Shown piece after piece: positions 1-7,569 of a stretch of DNA of 64,000 bases. How positions within the stretch are numbered: the first letter of the stretch is position 1; every line of letters begins with the position of its first letter. Below the pieces are notes generated by a model. The model ran no database searches. It worked only from the letters and a program-made list of their open reading frames with translations, and was not told the origin of the DNA. The DNA is from JBBQVZ01 sp963695975 (GTDB lineage: Bacteria > Actinomycetota > UBA4738 > HRBIN12): NCBI GenBank assembly GCA_963695975.1, contig CAVOIB010000002.1:434001-498000 (forward strand). The letters run 5' to 3'. Both the position numbers and the translations under genes were made by a program.

Positions 1-10
1 AGCTCTGAAG

Positions 11-961
11 CTACGTCTCGTTCGCGGTCGGGCTCGGGGGGATGTTCTTCTTGCTCACGATCGCATCGGGCTTCAGGTCGGCGAAGATCGCGTCCTTCTC
101 CGACGAGAGATGAACGACCGAGAGCGAGCCCTCGAACCCGGTTGAGCCCGGCAGCGCGATGTTCGTCACGCCGTTCGGGTTGATGTGCGAGCAGGTGTAG
201 GCGAGCGCCATGATCTCGTCGAACGGCACGGTGGTCTGGACGTTGCGCATCCCCGATGCGATCCACGTGAAGAGCAGGCTCTGATCCGACTGGAACTCCT
301 TGCGGAACTGCGCCAGCGAGGCGATCAACACCCGCCCCCCGTTCTCCGTGCGAGCGAAATCGCCCCCGGAGAGGCTGTGGCGATCACGGGAGAACGCCAG
401 GACCTGGTCGCCGTCGAGCGTCTGTACGCCCGGTTCGAAGTCGGCCCCCGAATACGAGTCGTGCATCGAGAACGGCACGTCCATGGTGAGCCCACCGAGG
501 TTGTCGTAGAGCTGGGACACGCCCCAGAAGGTGGTGAGCGCGTAGTAGTCGATCGTGAGTCCCGAGATGCTCTCGACCGTCTTGACCAACAGGTCGGGGC
601 CGCCGTCCACCATCGAGGCGTTGATCTTGCTGCTGCCGTTCCCGGGGATGTCGACCCACGAGTCCCGCGGAATCCCGATGATCGTGGCTTTGTGCTTGTC
701 GGGGTTGATCGACACGACGTGGATCGAATCGGCGAGCGAATGCGTGACGTCGTCGCCCAGCCGAGCTCCGCTGCCCACGACCAGGAGCACGATCGGCGTG
801 CTGCCGGTGAGCGATGGAGCGTAGCCGGCGTGCGCCTTGCCGATCACGACCCCCACCTGTGCGGAGGCCGGAGCGGCCGAACCGATGGCCCCCAGAGCGG
901 ATCCGGCGACCCACGCCACCAGAGCCGTGATCGCGAAGGCGGCGCGCTTCCGGACGCTCAC
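11..961 (-). CDS. LCP (LytR-CpsA-Psr) family protein
   Basis: About 316 aa. LCP proteins attach teichoic acid, arabinogalactan or capsule polymers to peptidoglycan outside the membrane. An N-terminal hydrophobic segment (residues about 5-35) serves as signal or anchor. It is followed by LCP hallmarks: the block around IIGIPRDSWVDIPG, then NASMVDGGPDLLVKTVE, DNLGGLTMDV and an AFSRDRH motif carrying the Arg residues that bind the polyprenyl-pyrophosphate donor. The GTG start at 961 is chosen because it overlaps the upstream stop (GTGA) and has a GGGAG 6 nt upstream; a longer open frame to 1336 is out-of-frame sequence of the upstream gene. It is the second gene of a two-gene operon. The anchored polymer cannot be read from sequence. 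Confidence 0.85.
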   Translation of the reverse strand: MSVRKRAAFAITALVAWVAGSALGAIGSAAPASAQVGVVIGKAHAGYAPSLTGSTPIVLLVVGSGARLGDDVTHSLADSIHVVSINPDKHKATIIGIPRDSWVDIPGNGSSKINASMVDGGPDLLVKTVESISGLTIDYYALTTFWGVSQLYDNLGGLTMDVPFSMHDSYSGADFEPGVQTLDGDQVLAFSRDRHSLSGGDFARTENGGRVLIASLAQFRKEFQSDQSLLFTWIASGMRNVQTTVPFDEIMALAYTCSHINPNGVTNIALPGSTGFEGSLSVVHLSSEKDAIFADLKPDAIVSKKNIPPSPTANET

Positions 962-1644
962 GACGAGCTCCCGGACGCGCTCGGCGAAGGGGCAGCCTGT
1001 TGCTCGTCGTTCCGCATGATCTTGAACGACACCACCTTCCAGGAGCCATCGATCTTCTGGAACACGTACTGACCTTTGCTCAGGATCAGGAGATCCTGAC
1101 CGTCCTTGCCGCTCCCCGTGGCCTTGAACTTCACGATCGCGACGACGGAATACGGCTCGTCCTTCGGATCGAACAGCACCTTCGCTTTGAGCGTCGAGCT
1201 CCCCGTCGGCAGGATCGTGTCGAACGCGTCGCCGGCGCCCGTCCCCGCGGTGACGGTCTCGACCTGGGCCTGCGCCTCGGTTCCGGATCCGGTGTCGAAG
1301 AACGTCCAGACGTCGTCGTATGAGCCGTCCTGCCAATTGCCGGGATCTAGGAAGGCGTCGATGTAGAGGGCGTCCATGACCTTGGTGACCTCGGCGGCGG
1401 GTGTCTTCGCCTCGGTCTTGAGCGCTTCGGTGTCGGCGTCCGGGCTGGTTGCGACGGAGAGGACCTTCGAGGTATCGAACGCGAACGGAGGGGTCTCGGG
1501 GTCGTGCGTGAGGGGTCCGCTGTTGCCCCCGCCGCCCGATAGGAGGAAGACGAGGATCACCGCGATAACAGCCACGACCCCACCGATGATGAGGGCTGCG
1601 GGCTTGATGCGGGAGTTTGACGGAACGTGACGGCCTTCTGACAA
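958..1644 (-). CDS. Membrane-anchored hypothetical protein, LCP partner
   Basis: 228 aa, not recognised by family. A short basic N terminus is followed by one transmembrane helix (about residues 15-37), a Gly-rich linker and an extracytoplasmic domain with alternating hydrophobic strands (VVAIVKFKATG, YVFQKIDGSWKVVSFKI). The end of the domain resembles SnoaL/NTF2-like or lumazine-binding-type folds, but this is only an impression. It ends in a Ser/Pro/Ala tail. The start is TTG at 1644; a TAGGCT hexamer lies 9 nt upstream, so the transcript may be leaderless. Its stop overlaps the LCP gene, so the two are probably co-translated and may act together at the cell wall. Confidence 0.6.
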   Translation of the reverse strand: MSEGRHVPSNSRIKPAALIIGGVVAVIAVILVFLLSGGGGNSGPLTHDPETPPFAFDTSKVLSVATSPDADTEALKTEAKTPAAEVTKVMDALYIDAFLDPGNWQDGSYDDVWTFFDTGSGTEAQAQVETVTAGTGAGDAFDTILPTGSSTLKAKVLFDPKDEPYSVVAIVKFKATGSGKDGQDLLILSKGQYVFQKIDGSWKVVSFKIMRNDEQQAAPSPSASGSSS

Positions 1645-1778
1645 AACGCCGTCAGCCTAAGGGCGACTCTCCGCTCCAACAACTACCCGGTGTGATGAAG
1701 TCGTGAAACCCCACCCCCAGGGTTAGGATGACGCGGTCCGAAGGTGCGCCGGGAAGTCTGGTCGGCAGGAGTTCGCGT

Positions 1779-3164
1779 ATGGCACCGACCGATCCCGACG
1801 ACGACGGTCCCTCCCGGTCCGCTCTGCGCGTTCCCTGGGCGCACTCGGACCGGCTCGTGCCGCGACGTGTCGTCCGCCCCCTCCAGGAGTTCCTGCAGGC
1901 ATCGACATCGGGAGGGGTCTTGCTCGTGTTTGCCGCGATCATCGCCCTGGTCTGGGCGAACTCGCCGGTCGCCGACAGCTACGTCCGGTTCTGGCGCATG
2001 AAGATCTCGATCAGCGTTGCCGATCGGACTCTCTCGGAGTCCCTCCGATACTGGGTGAACGACGGGCTGATGGCTTTGTTCTTCTTGGTCGTAGGTCTGG
2101 AGATCAAGCGTGAGCTCCTTGTCGGGGAACTGCGAGATCGGCGAGCGGCGGCACTGCCGGTGATCGGCGCCGTCGGAGGGATGGTCGTCCCGGCTCTGAT
2201 CTACCTCGGGATCAACGCCGGGGGGGACGGCGTCCGCGGGTGGGGCATCGCGATGCCCACCGACATCGCGTTCACGCTGGGGATCTTGGCGCTGGCCGTA
2301 CGTAACGCGCCCGCCGGCTTGCGTGCGTTCGTGCTCACGCTTGCGATCGTTGACGACATCCTCACGATCGTAGTGATCGCGCTCTTCTATCCAACCGAGA
2401 TCCGGATCCCACCACTACTGCTGGCGGTGTCGTGCGCGGCTTCCATGGCCATCCTTGAACGCATCCACGTACGCGCCGGCCCCGTGTACATCGCCCTCGG
2501 CCTGGCGATGTGGCTCGCGATGCATGCCTCGGACGTCGAGCCTGCACTCGCCGGTGTGGTCGTTGGACTCCTGACCCCGGTGTTCCCCTTCCAGCGTCCC
2601 GATCGAGTGAGCGAAGAGGCGGTCCGGATCGCGCGGGAGACGATGGACGAGCCCGATCCCCCTGATGCCGACGCGCTCCTGTGGCTGCGCCTTTCCTGGC
2701 TTTCGAAGGAGGCTGTTTCTCCCCTTGCGCGGGTCGAGCACCTCCTACTGCCGTGGACGACGTTCGTCATCTTGCCGCTGTTCGCGCTAGCGAATGCGGG
2801 GGTTCGTCTATCCGTGAGCGCGCTCGCAGATGCGCTAACCAGCCCGGTGACCATCGGTGTGGCGACGGGCCACACCGTGGGAAAGACCCTGGGGATCGGC
2901 GGTGCGGTCTGGCTCGCCCTTCGTATGGGGATCGGGCAGCTGCCCGAAGGGACGAGGCTCGTGCACGTGTTCGCCGTTGCGACTGCAGCGGGGGTTGCGT
3001 TCACCGTCTCGCTGTTCGTCGCGGAGGTGGCATTCATCAACCGTCCCGACCTGATCGAGCAGGCGAAGATCGGGATCCTCTTGACAGCGGTGATCTGCGG
3101 CCCGATCGGCTACGTCTGGCTCCGCCTCAGCACGCGTACTCCCGAGCCTGGCTTGCCGAACTGA
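1779..3164 (+). CDS. nhaA: Na+/H+ antiporter NhaA
   Basis: About 461 aa. Exchanges external H+ for internal Na+ at the inner membrane and supports pH and sodium homeostasis. Visible hallmarks are FFLVVGLEIKRELLVGEL, the MPTDIAFTLGIL segment with the conserved Asp, the paired Asp of LAIVDDILTIVVIA, and LPLFALANAGV near the C-terminal half. Eleven to twelve hydrophobic helices can be traced. It is longer than the E. coli protein (388 aa) owing to extra N- and C-terminal sequence. The ATG at 1779 has a CAGGAG 7 nt upstream and is preferred over ATG 1728, whose upstream purines abut the start. It stands alone and is convergent with the fluoride genes. Confidence 0.92.
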   Translation: MAPTDPDDDGPSRSALRVPWAHSDRLVPRRVVRPLQEFLQASTSGGVLLVFAAIIALVWANSPVADSYVRFWRMKISISVADRTLSESLRYWVNDGLMALFFLVVGLEIKRELLVGELRDRRAAALPVIGAVGGMVVPALIYLGINAGGDGVRGWGIAMPTDIAFTLGILALAVRNAPAGLRAFVLTLAIVDDILTIVVIALFYPTEIRIPPLLLAVSCAASMAILERIHVRAGPVYIALGLAMWLAMHASDVEPALAGVVVGLLTPVFPFQRPDRVSEEAVRIARETMDEPDPPDADALLWLRLSWLSKEAVSPLARVEHLLLPWTTFVILPLFALANAGVRLSVSALADALTSPVTIGVATGHTVGKTLGIGGAVWLALRMGIGQLPEGTRLVHVFAVATAAGVAFTVSLFVAEVAFINRPDLIEQAKIGILLTAVICGPIGYVWLRLSTRTPEPGLPN

Positions 3165-3302
3165 CACGCGTCGTTATCCAGTTTCGTGTGCGAACGTGAT
3201 CGTGGGCTGTGCTTCGATCGCCGGCGGCGCCGAGATGCAAGGACGAGTCCGTGAATCATCCGCGGCGGCTCTGCCGGAGCGTCGACCTTCGAAGCTATGT
3301 GG

Positions 3303-3647
3303 TTACCGCTCCGTGTCAGCAGCACGGTAAGCGATCACGTGCACCTTCTCGAGCGTGACGAGTCCTTCGTCCACCATCTCATCCAGGATCGGGAGGATCC
3401 GATCGATCTGCTCGTCGGTGTCGACGATCTCGATCAGGATCGGGAGATCCGCCGACAGCCGGAGGATCCGGGTTGTGTGGATGCGCGAAGCCTTACCGAA
3501 GCCCTCGATCCCTCGCACGACAGTGGCGCCGGCGAGCCCTTCGCTCCGCACACGCTCCACGATCGCTTCGTACAGGGGCTTGCCGTGCCAGTGGTCGGAC
3601 TCCCCGATGTAGATCCTCAGGAGCCTGCCTTCGCCTTCGAGCTTCAT
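3303..3647 (-). CDS. DUF190 protein of the fluoride operon
   Basis: 114 aa, small soluble alpha/beta protein of the DUF190 family, which has a PII-like ferredoxin fold. Motifs seen: RLLRIYIGESDHWHGKPLYEAIVERVR near the start and GIEGFGKASRIHTT in the middle. DUF190 genes commonly sit beside crcB and are thought to accompany fluoride channels, but their molecular role is unknown. The stop of crcB and this start are immediately adjacent, so the two genes form one operon downstream of the fluoride riboswitch at 4044-4092. Confidence 0.85.
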   Translation of the reverse strand: MKLEGEGRLLRIYIGESDHWHGKPLYEAIVERVRSEGLAGATVVRGIEGFGKASRIHTTRILRLSADLPILIEIVDTDEQIDRILPILDEMVDEGLVTLEKVHVIAYRAADTER

Positions 3648-4022
3648 CTAGATCGCCCTCCCCACCGACATCCCGATCCACACCGCGAGCAGGCCAACGC
3701 CGATCGTCGCGATCACGTTGAGCGCAGCCGTTGCATACGCGCCGTCCTCCAGAAGCCGCACCGTCTCGAACGAGAACGTCGAGAACGTCGTGTATGCGCC
3801 TACGAACCCAACCGTGAGTGCGGTGCGCACGGCCGGTTCGACGGTCGTCCGTTCCGTGAGGACGATGAACAACAGTCCGAGCACGAACGACCCCGTGATA
3901 TTGACGACGAACGTCCCCAGCGGGAACACGCCTGGGAACCGACCGCTGATCAGGCCCTCCAGTCCATACCGCGAGAGCGCTCCGAGCGCTCCTGCGAGCG
4001 CCACGCCGACGATCGTTCGCAT
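3648..4022 (-). CDS. crcB: Fluoride-specific ion channel CrcB/Fluc
   Basis: About 124 aa, the usual Fluc length, with four hydrophobic helices. It forms a dimeric channel that exports fluoride. Motifs: GALGALSRYGLE, the PLGTFVVNITGSFVLG segment with the conserved Asn, and GFVGAYTTFSTFSFE with the phenylalanine-box Phe residues and the Thr/Ser that line the pore and hold the central Na+. The ATG at 4022 is chosen because GGGAGGTG lies just upstream; an in-frame codon at 4043 would add seven residues and fall at the riboswitch edge. First gene of the crcB-DUF190 operon. Only one crcB is seen in the window; dual-subunit systems need two. Confidence 0.92.
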   Translation of the reverse strand: MRTIVGVALAGALGALSRYGLEGLISGRFPGVFPLGTFVVNITGSFVLGLLFIVLTERTTVEPAVRTALTVGFVGAYTTFSTFSFETVRLLEDGAYATAALNVIATIGVGLLAVWIGMSVGRAI

Positions 4023-4043
4023 CGACACCTCCCGATCGTGCAA

Positions 4044-4092
4044 CCGTAGGAGCCATCAGCCGATGCGGCGGTTCGGGCGAGCCCCATCGCCC
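4044..4092 (-). promoter_or_regulatory. Fluoride riboswitch (crcB motif)
   Basis: Read on the minus strand, this stretch matches the fluoride aptamer layout. A GGGCGATGGGGC strand is closed by GCTCGCCC, then GAACCGCCGC, then GGCTGATGGCTCCTACGG. The two GATG elements, the pseudoknot pairing of GGGGCT with GGCTCC, and the terminal CUAC are the conserved parts. It lies 21 nt upstream of the crcB ATG and just upstream of its Shine-Dalgarno. Its position suggests control of translation or early termination, with fluoride turning the operon on. A TATACT -10 element at 4117-4122 would start the transcript about 18 nt before the aptamer. Confidence 0.92.
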
Positions 4093-4116
4093 TCGCGGGA
4101 TCCCCGCGCAGCCGCG

Positions 4117-4155
4117 AGTATATGCAGGTCAGCCGCGGTGACCTTTCCCTATACT
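4117..4155. promoter_or_regulatory. Divergent promoters for crcB and hppA with shared inverted repeat
   Basis: Two TATACT hexamers face away from each other: 4117-4122 on the minus strand (crcB) and 4150-4155 on the plus strand (hppA). Between them is a perfect inverted repeat, AGGTCA (4126-4131) and TGACCT (4139-4144), separated by 7 nt. Each arm sits at the -35 distance of one promoter (18-nt and 16-nt spacers). Whether the arms are weak -35 boxes or an operator is not decided by sequence. Confidence 0.55.
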
Positions 4156-4219
4156 GCCCGGGTTCCCGGCCCGGTGCCGGAGTGAAGAGACGTCTCCCGT
4201 TGCTGTTCGAGGAGGTTCG

Positions 4220-6484
4220 ATGCACGGCATCTTGGCCCAGGAGAGCGGCCCGATCCAGGCGGTGTTCGGGTCGTTCGAGAACAAGGTGCTCTGGCTGATC
4301 CTGCTGGTCTCGCTACTGGCGCTCGTGTTCGCGTTCTACCTGGTCCGTGAGGTGCTCGCGGCCCCGGAAGGCACGGAGAAGATGAAGGACGTCGCGAAGG
4401 CGATCCAAGAGGGGGCGAGCGCGTACCTCTCCCGCCAGTTCCGGACGGTCGGCATCTTCATGGCCATCCTCACGGTCGTGTTGTTCTTCGTACTTCCGGC
4501 GCCGAAGGACGCGGCACACTCCGAGTTCTCGATCAAGTTCGGTCGTTCCATCGCGTTCATCTTGGGCGCGGTCTTCAGCGCGACGACCGGCTACGTGGGC
4601 ATGTGGCTCGCGGTGAGAGCTAACGTCCGGACGGCGAACGCAGCCCGTGAGTCGAGCCTGAAGCGCGCGATGCGGATCGCGTTCCGCGCCGGCGGCGTCG
4701 CGGGGATGTTCACGGTAGGGCTGGGCTTGCTCGGCGCCACCGTGATCCTGGTGATCTACAAGCAGGACGCGACGAGCGTTCTCGTTGGTTTCGGCTTCGG
4801 CGGCGCCCTCCTGGCGATGTTCATGCGGGTCGGCGGCGGGATCTTCACCAAGGCCGCCGACGTCGGTGCCGATCTCGTCGGCAAGGTCGAGCAAGGGATC
4901 CCCGAAGATGATCCGCGCAACGCTGCGACCATCGCGGACAACGTCGGTGACAACGTCGGTGACTGCGCCGGGATGGCGGCCGACCTCTTCGAGTCGTACG
5001 AGGTCACGCTGGTGGCCTCCTTGATCCTCGGTGCAGCCGCCTTCAGCGGTTCGAGCATCGGTGCGATCGCCGGTGTCATGTTCCCGTTGTTCGTACGTGC
5101 GGTCGGGGTCATCACGTCGATCATCGGGATCCTGGCGGTCTCTCCGCGCAGCGAGAACGAGCACGGCATGCGTGCGATTAACCGCGGCTTCTTCATCTCC
5201 GCCGTGATCTCGGCGGCAGCGGTATTCGTTGTCTCGAAGACATACATGCACTCGTACCGTCCGGGCTTCGCCGTTCTGATCGGGTTGATCCTTGCCGGCG
5301 TGATCCAGGTCCTCACGCAGCACTTCACCGACACGCGGCACCGTCCGGTCCAGGAGATCGCGGAGTCGACCGTCACGGGGCCCGCCACGACGATCCTCTC
5401 CGGGTTCTCGGTCGGCCTCGAATCGACCGTGTGGTCGGCGTTCGTGATCGCGGGTGCCATGCTCGCGGCGTTCCTGCTCGGCCATTCCACGGCCGAGCGT
5501 CTGTACTACATCGCACTCGCGGGGATGGGGATGTTGACGACGGTTGGCGTCGTCGTGTCGATGGACACGTTCGGGCCGATCTCGGACAACGCGCAGGGGA
5601 TCGCGGAGATGTCCGGCGAGTTCACCGGGCGGCCGGCGGAGATCCTGGGCGGTCTCGATGCGATCGGGAACTCGACGAAGGCGATCACCAAGGGGATGGC
5701 GATCGCGACGGCCGTCATCGCGGCCACGTCGCTGTTCGGCTCGTTCGAAGAGGCGTTGCGTGGGGCGGGCTTCATCTTCCGCGGCATCCGTGTCGACCAT
5801 CCGGACGTGCTCGTCGGGCTGCTCCTGGGCGGGTCGATCGCGTTCCTCTTCTCGTCGCTCGCGATCCGCGCGGTCGGCCGCGCGGCCGCCCAGGTCGTGG
5901 TCGAGGTCCGCAACCAGTTCCGCGACCACCCAGGGATCATGGATTACACCGAGAAACCGGACTACAGCCGCGTCGTGGACATCTGCACGAAGACCTCGCT
6001 CCGCGAGCTGATGACGCCCGGGCTCTTGGCCGTCCTCTCGCCGGTGATCGCGGGGTTCCTGCTGAAGGGGGAGGCTCTCGGTGCGTTCCTGGCCGGGGCG
6101 ATCCTGACCGGGCAGCTGCTCGCGGTGATGCTCTCGAACTCCGGCGGCGCCTGGGACAACGCGAAGAAGTACATCGAGGAGGGCTACTTCGGCGGCAAGG
6201 GCAGCGATTCTCACAAGGCTGCGGTGATCGGCGACACCGTGGGAGACCCGTTCAAGGACACCGCAGGACCGGCGCTCAACCCGATGATCAAGGTGATGAA
6301 CCTGGTCGCGCTCCTGATCGCGCCCCTGGTCGTCACGCACGCCACGGACACCGCACTTCGCGTCGCGGTCGGCGCGGTGGCGATCGTGGTCCTCGCGGCT
6401 GCGATCTACGTGTCGAAATCCCGGAAGTCGGAGCTAGACGAAGAGTTCAAGCAGGCGAACCAGCTGACGAACGCCACTTCGTAG
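4220..6484 (+). CDS. hppA: Membrane-bound H+-translocating pyrophosphatase
   Basis: 754 aa with about 16 transmembrane helices. Couples hydrolysis of pyrophosphate to ion export. The catalytic blocks are present: FTKAADVGADLVGKVEQGIPEDDPRN followed by ADNVGDNVGDCAGMAADLFESYE, then GPISDNAQGIAEMSG, and near the C terminus SDSHKAAVIGDTVGDPFKDTAGPALNP. The GNSTKAITKG motif has Lys where K+-dependent enzymes have Ala, indicating a K+-independent, proton-pumping type. The start has GAGGAGG 3 nt upstream of the ATG. The roughly 58-nt leader is GC-rich and contains the palindrome GAGACGTCTC (4187-4196). It shares a divergent promoter region with the fluoride operon. Confidence 0.95.
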   Translation: MHGILAQESGPIQAVFGSFENKVLWLILLVSLLALVFAFYLVREVLAAPEGTEKMKDVAKAIQEGASAYLSRQFRTVGIFMAILTVVLFFVLPAPKDAAHSEFSIKFGRSIAFILGAVFSATTGYVGMWLAVRANVRTANAARESSLKRAMRIAFRAGGVAGMFTVGLGLLGATVILVIYKQDATSVLVGFGFGGALLAMFMRVGGGIFTKAADVGADLVGKVEQGIPEDDPRNAATIADNVGDNVGDCAGMAADLFESYEVTLVASLILGAAAFSGSSIGAIAGVMFPLFVRAVGVITSIIGILAVSPRSENEHGMRAINRGFFISAVISAAAVFVVSKTYMHSYRPGFAVLIGLILAGVIQVLTQHFTDTRHRPVQEIAESTVTGPATTILSGFSVGLESTVWSAFVIAGAMLAAFLLGHSTAERLYYIALAGMGMLTTVGVVVSMDTFGPISDNAQGIAEMSGEFTGRPAEILGGLDAIGNSTKAITKGMAIATAVIAATSLFGSFEEALRGAGFIFRGIRVDHPDVLVGLLLGGSIAFLFSSLAIRAVGRAAAQVVVEVRNQFRDHPGIMDYTEKPDYSRVVDICTKTSLRELMTPGLLAVLSPVIAGFLLKGEALGAFLAGAILTGQLLAVMLSNSGGAWDNAKKYIEEGYFGGKGSDSHKAAVIGDTVGDPFKDTAGPALNPMIKVMNLVALLIAPLVVTHATDTALRVAVGAVAIVVLAAAIYVSKSRKSELDEEFKQANQLTNATS

Positions 6485-6490
6485 GCCTGC

Positions 6491-6850
6491 ATGGGGGTCC
6501 TCGCCCGCTTCTTCGGTCGGCTGAGCGAGAGCGACGAGACCCGGCTATCGACGGAGATCCGGACATGGTCGGAGAAGGTGCCGGGTACGGTCAGGATCGC
6601 GGAGGCGCCTCTGCGCGAGCCCGTGAAGCTCGCCGGTGTGGTGCGGCGCCTCACGGTCTTTCCGATCGAGGGGCAAGAGACGCTCGAGGCCTTGCTCTTC
6701 GACGGGAGCGGCGACGCGACGATCGTGTTCATGGGGCGGAGGGGCATCCAGGGCCTGACGCTTGGAACGAAGATCGTGGTCGAAGGGGTCCTCGGCGAGA
6801 GGCGCGATCAGGTTCGTATGGTGAACCCGCGGTTCGAGTTCGCGTCGTAG
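6491..6850 (+). CDS. OB-fold nucleic-acid-binding domain protein
   Basis: 119 aa. An N-terminal helical stretch (LARFFGRLSESDE) precedes a single OB-fold: LAGVVRRLTVFPIEG, LEALLFDGSGDATIVFMGRR, GTKIVVEGVLGE and a final strand. The family is found next to potassium-uptake (Trk) genes in many actinobacteria, and its role is not known. It lies 6 nt downstream of hppA and is probably translated from the same mRNA. Here again it is close to potassium genes (the kdp island begins 9 nt downstream, on the opposite strand). Confidence 0.7.
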   Translation: MGVLARFFGRLSESDETRLSTEIRTWSEKVPGTVRIAEAPLREPVKLAGVVRRLTVFPIEGQETLEALLFDGSGDATIVFMGRRGIQGLTLGTKIVVEGVLGERRDQVRMVNPRFEFAS

Positions 6851-6858
6851 CAGCGAGG

Positions 6859-7569
6859 TCAGGCGTCGCCGGTCGGTGCGGCGCGCAGCACCCATCGGTA
6901 ACCCACTCCGGGCTCGGTCACGATGATCGCCGGACGGGTGGGTTCGCGCTCGATCTTCTTCCGGAGCTGGCTCACGAAGACACGGAGCACATCCACGTCG
7001 TTCGCGTAGCCCTCTCCCCACACGTGGCTGAGCAGCCATCCATGGGTGAGGAGCTTCCCCGGATGGGTCGCAAAGGCCTCCAGCAGCGCCCACTCCGTCT
7101 TCGTGAGGCGGACGCTTTCACCGGCCCTCGCGATGCTCCGCTCCGCCAGATCGATCTCGAGTCCATCGGAGCTGAACCGGGGAGGGATCTCAACGCTCCG
7201 ATCCTCGGTCCTGCGCAGCAATGCGCGGATCCGCGCCAGCAGTTCGTCGATCCCGAACGGCTTGGTGAGGTAGTCGTCGGCGCCGATATCGAGCGCCTCG
7301 ACCTTGTCGCTCTCGTCCTCCCTTACCGAGAGCACGATCACCGGCGCTGAGGACCACGTTCGGTACCGGCGGCAGACTTCGAAGCCGTCGATGCCGGGGA
7401 GGTTCAGGTCGAGGACCACGAGGTCTGGCGCGAAGCCCCCTGCGATCGCCAGCGCCTCCTCGCCGTCCGCGGCGACCTCGACTTGATAGTTCCTCGCGAC
7501 GAGGGCACGGTTCAGGGCCTTGCGGATCTGGGCCTCGTCGTCGACGACAAGGATGCGTTCCTTCCTCAG
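6859..7569 (-). CDS. kdpE: KdpE-type OmpR/PhoB response regulator
   Basis: About 236 aa if started at CTG 7569. Receiver domain: ERILVVDDE with the acidic pair, VVLDLNLPG with the phospho-acceptor Asp, SVRE, and DDYLTKPFG with the conserved Lys. The C-terminal winged helix contains RLTKTEWALLEAFATHPGKLL, a WGEGY turn, and TEPGVGYRW, as in KdpE. No ATG, GTG or TTG exists in frame before GTG 7419, which would delete the acidic pocket. The CTG at 7569 overlaps the kinase stop (CTGA) and has GAGGGA about 8 nt upstream, so CTG is the likely start. Cotranscribed with the kinase and divergent from kdpFABC, its likely target. Confidence 0.85.
   Translation of the reverse strand: MRKERILVVDDEAQIRKALNRALVARNYQVEVAADGEEALAIAGGFAPDLVVLDLNLPGIDGFEVCRRYRTWSSAPVIVLSVREDESDKVEALDIGADDYLTKPFGIDELLARIRALLRRTEDRSVEIPPRFSSDGLEIDLAERSIARAGESVRLTKTEWALLEAFATHPGKLLTHGWLLSHVWGEGYANDVDVLRVFVSQLRKKIEREPTRPAIIVTEPGVGYRWVLRAAPTGDA

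Noticed and set aside
4187..4196. Palindrome GAGACGTCTC in the hppA leader as an operator
   Set aside because: Short and within a GC-rich leader where such palindromes are expected by chance; no second copy seen.
4313..6340. 675-codon open frame on the minus strand
   Set aside because: Antisense to the clearly conserved pyrophosphatase; composition is Arg/Asp/Glu/His-rich as expected for a GC-biased shadow frame.
5431..7350. 639-codon plus-strand frame spanning hppA, the OB-fold gene and kdpE
   Set aside because: Overlaps three genes in another frame or strand and shows only Arg/Gly/Asp-rich low-information sequence.
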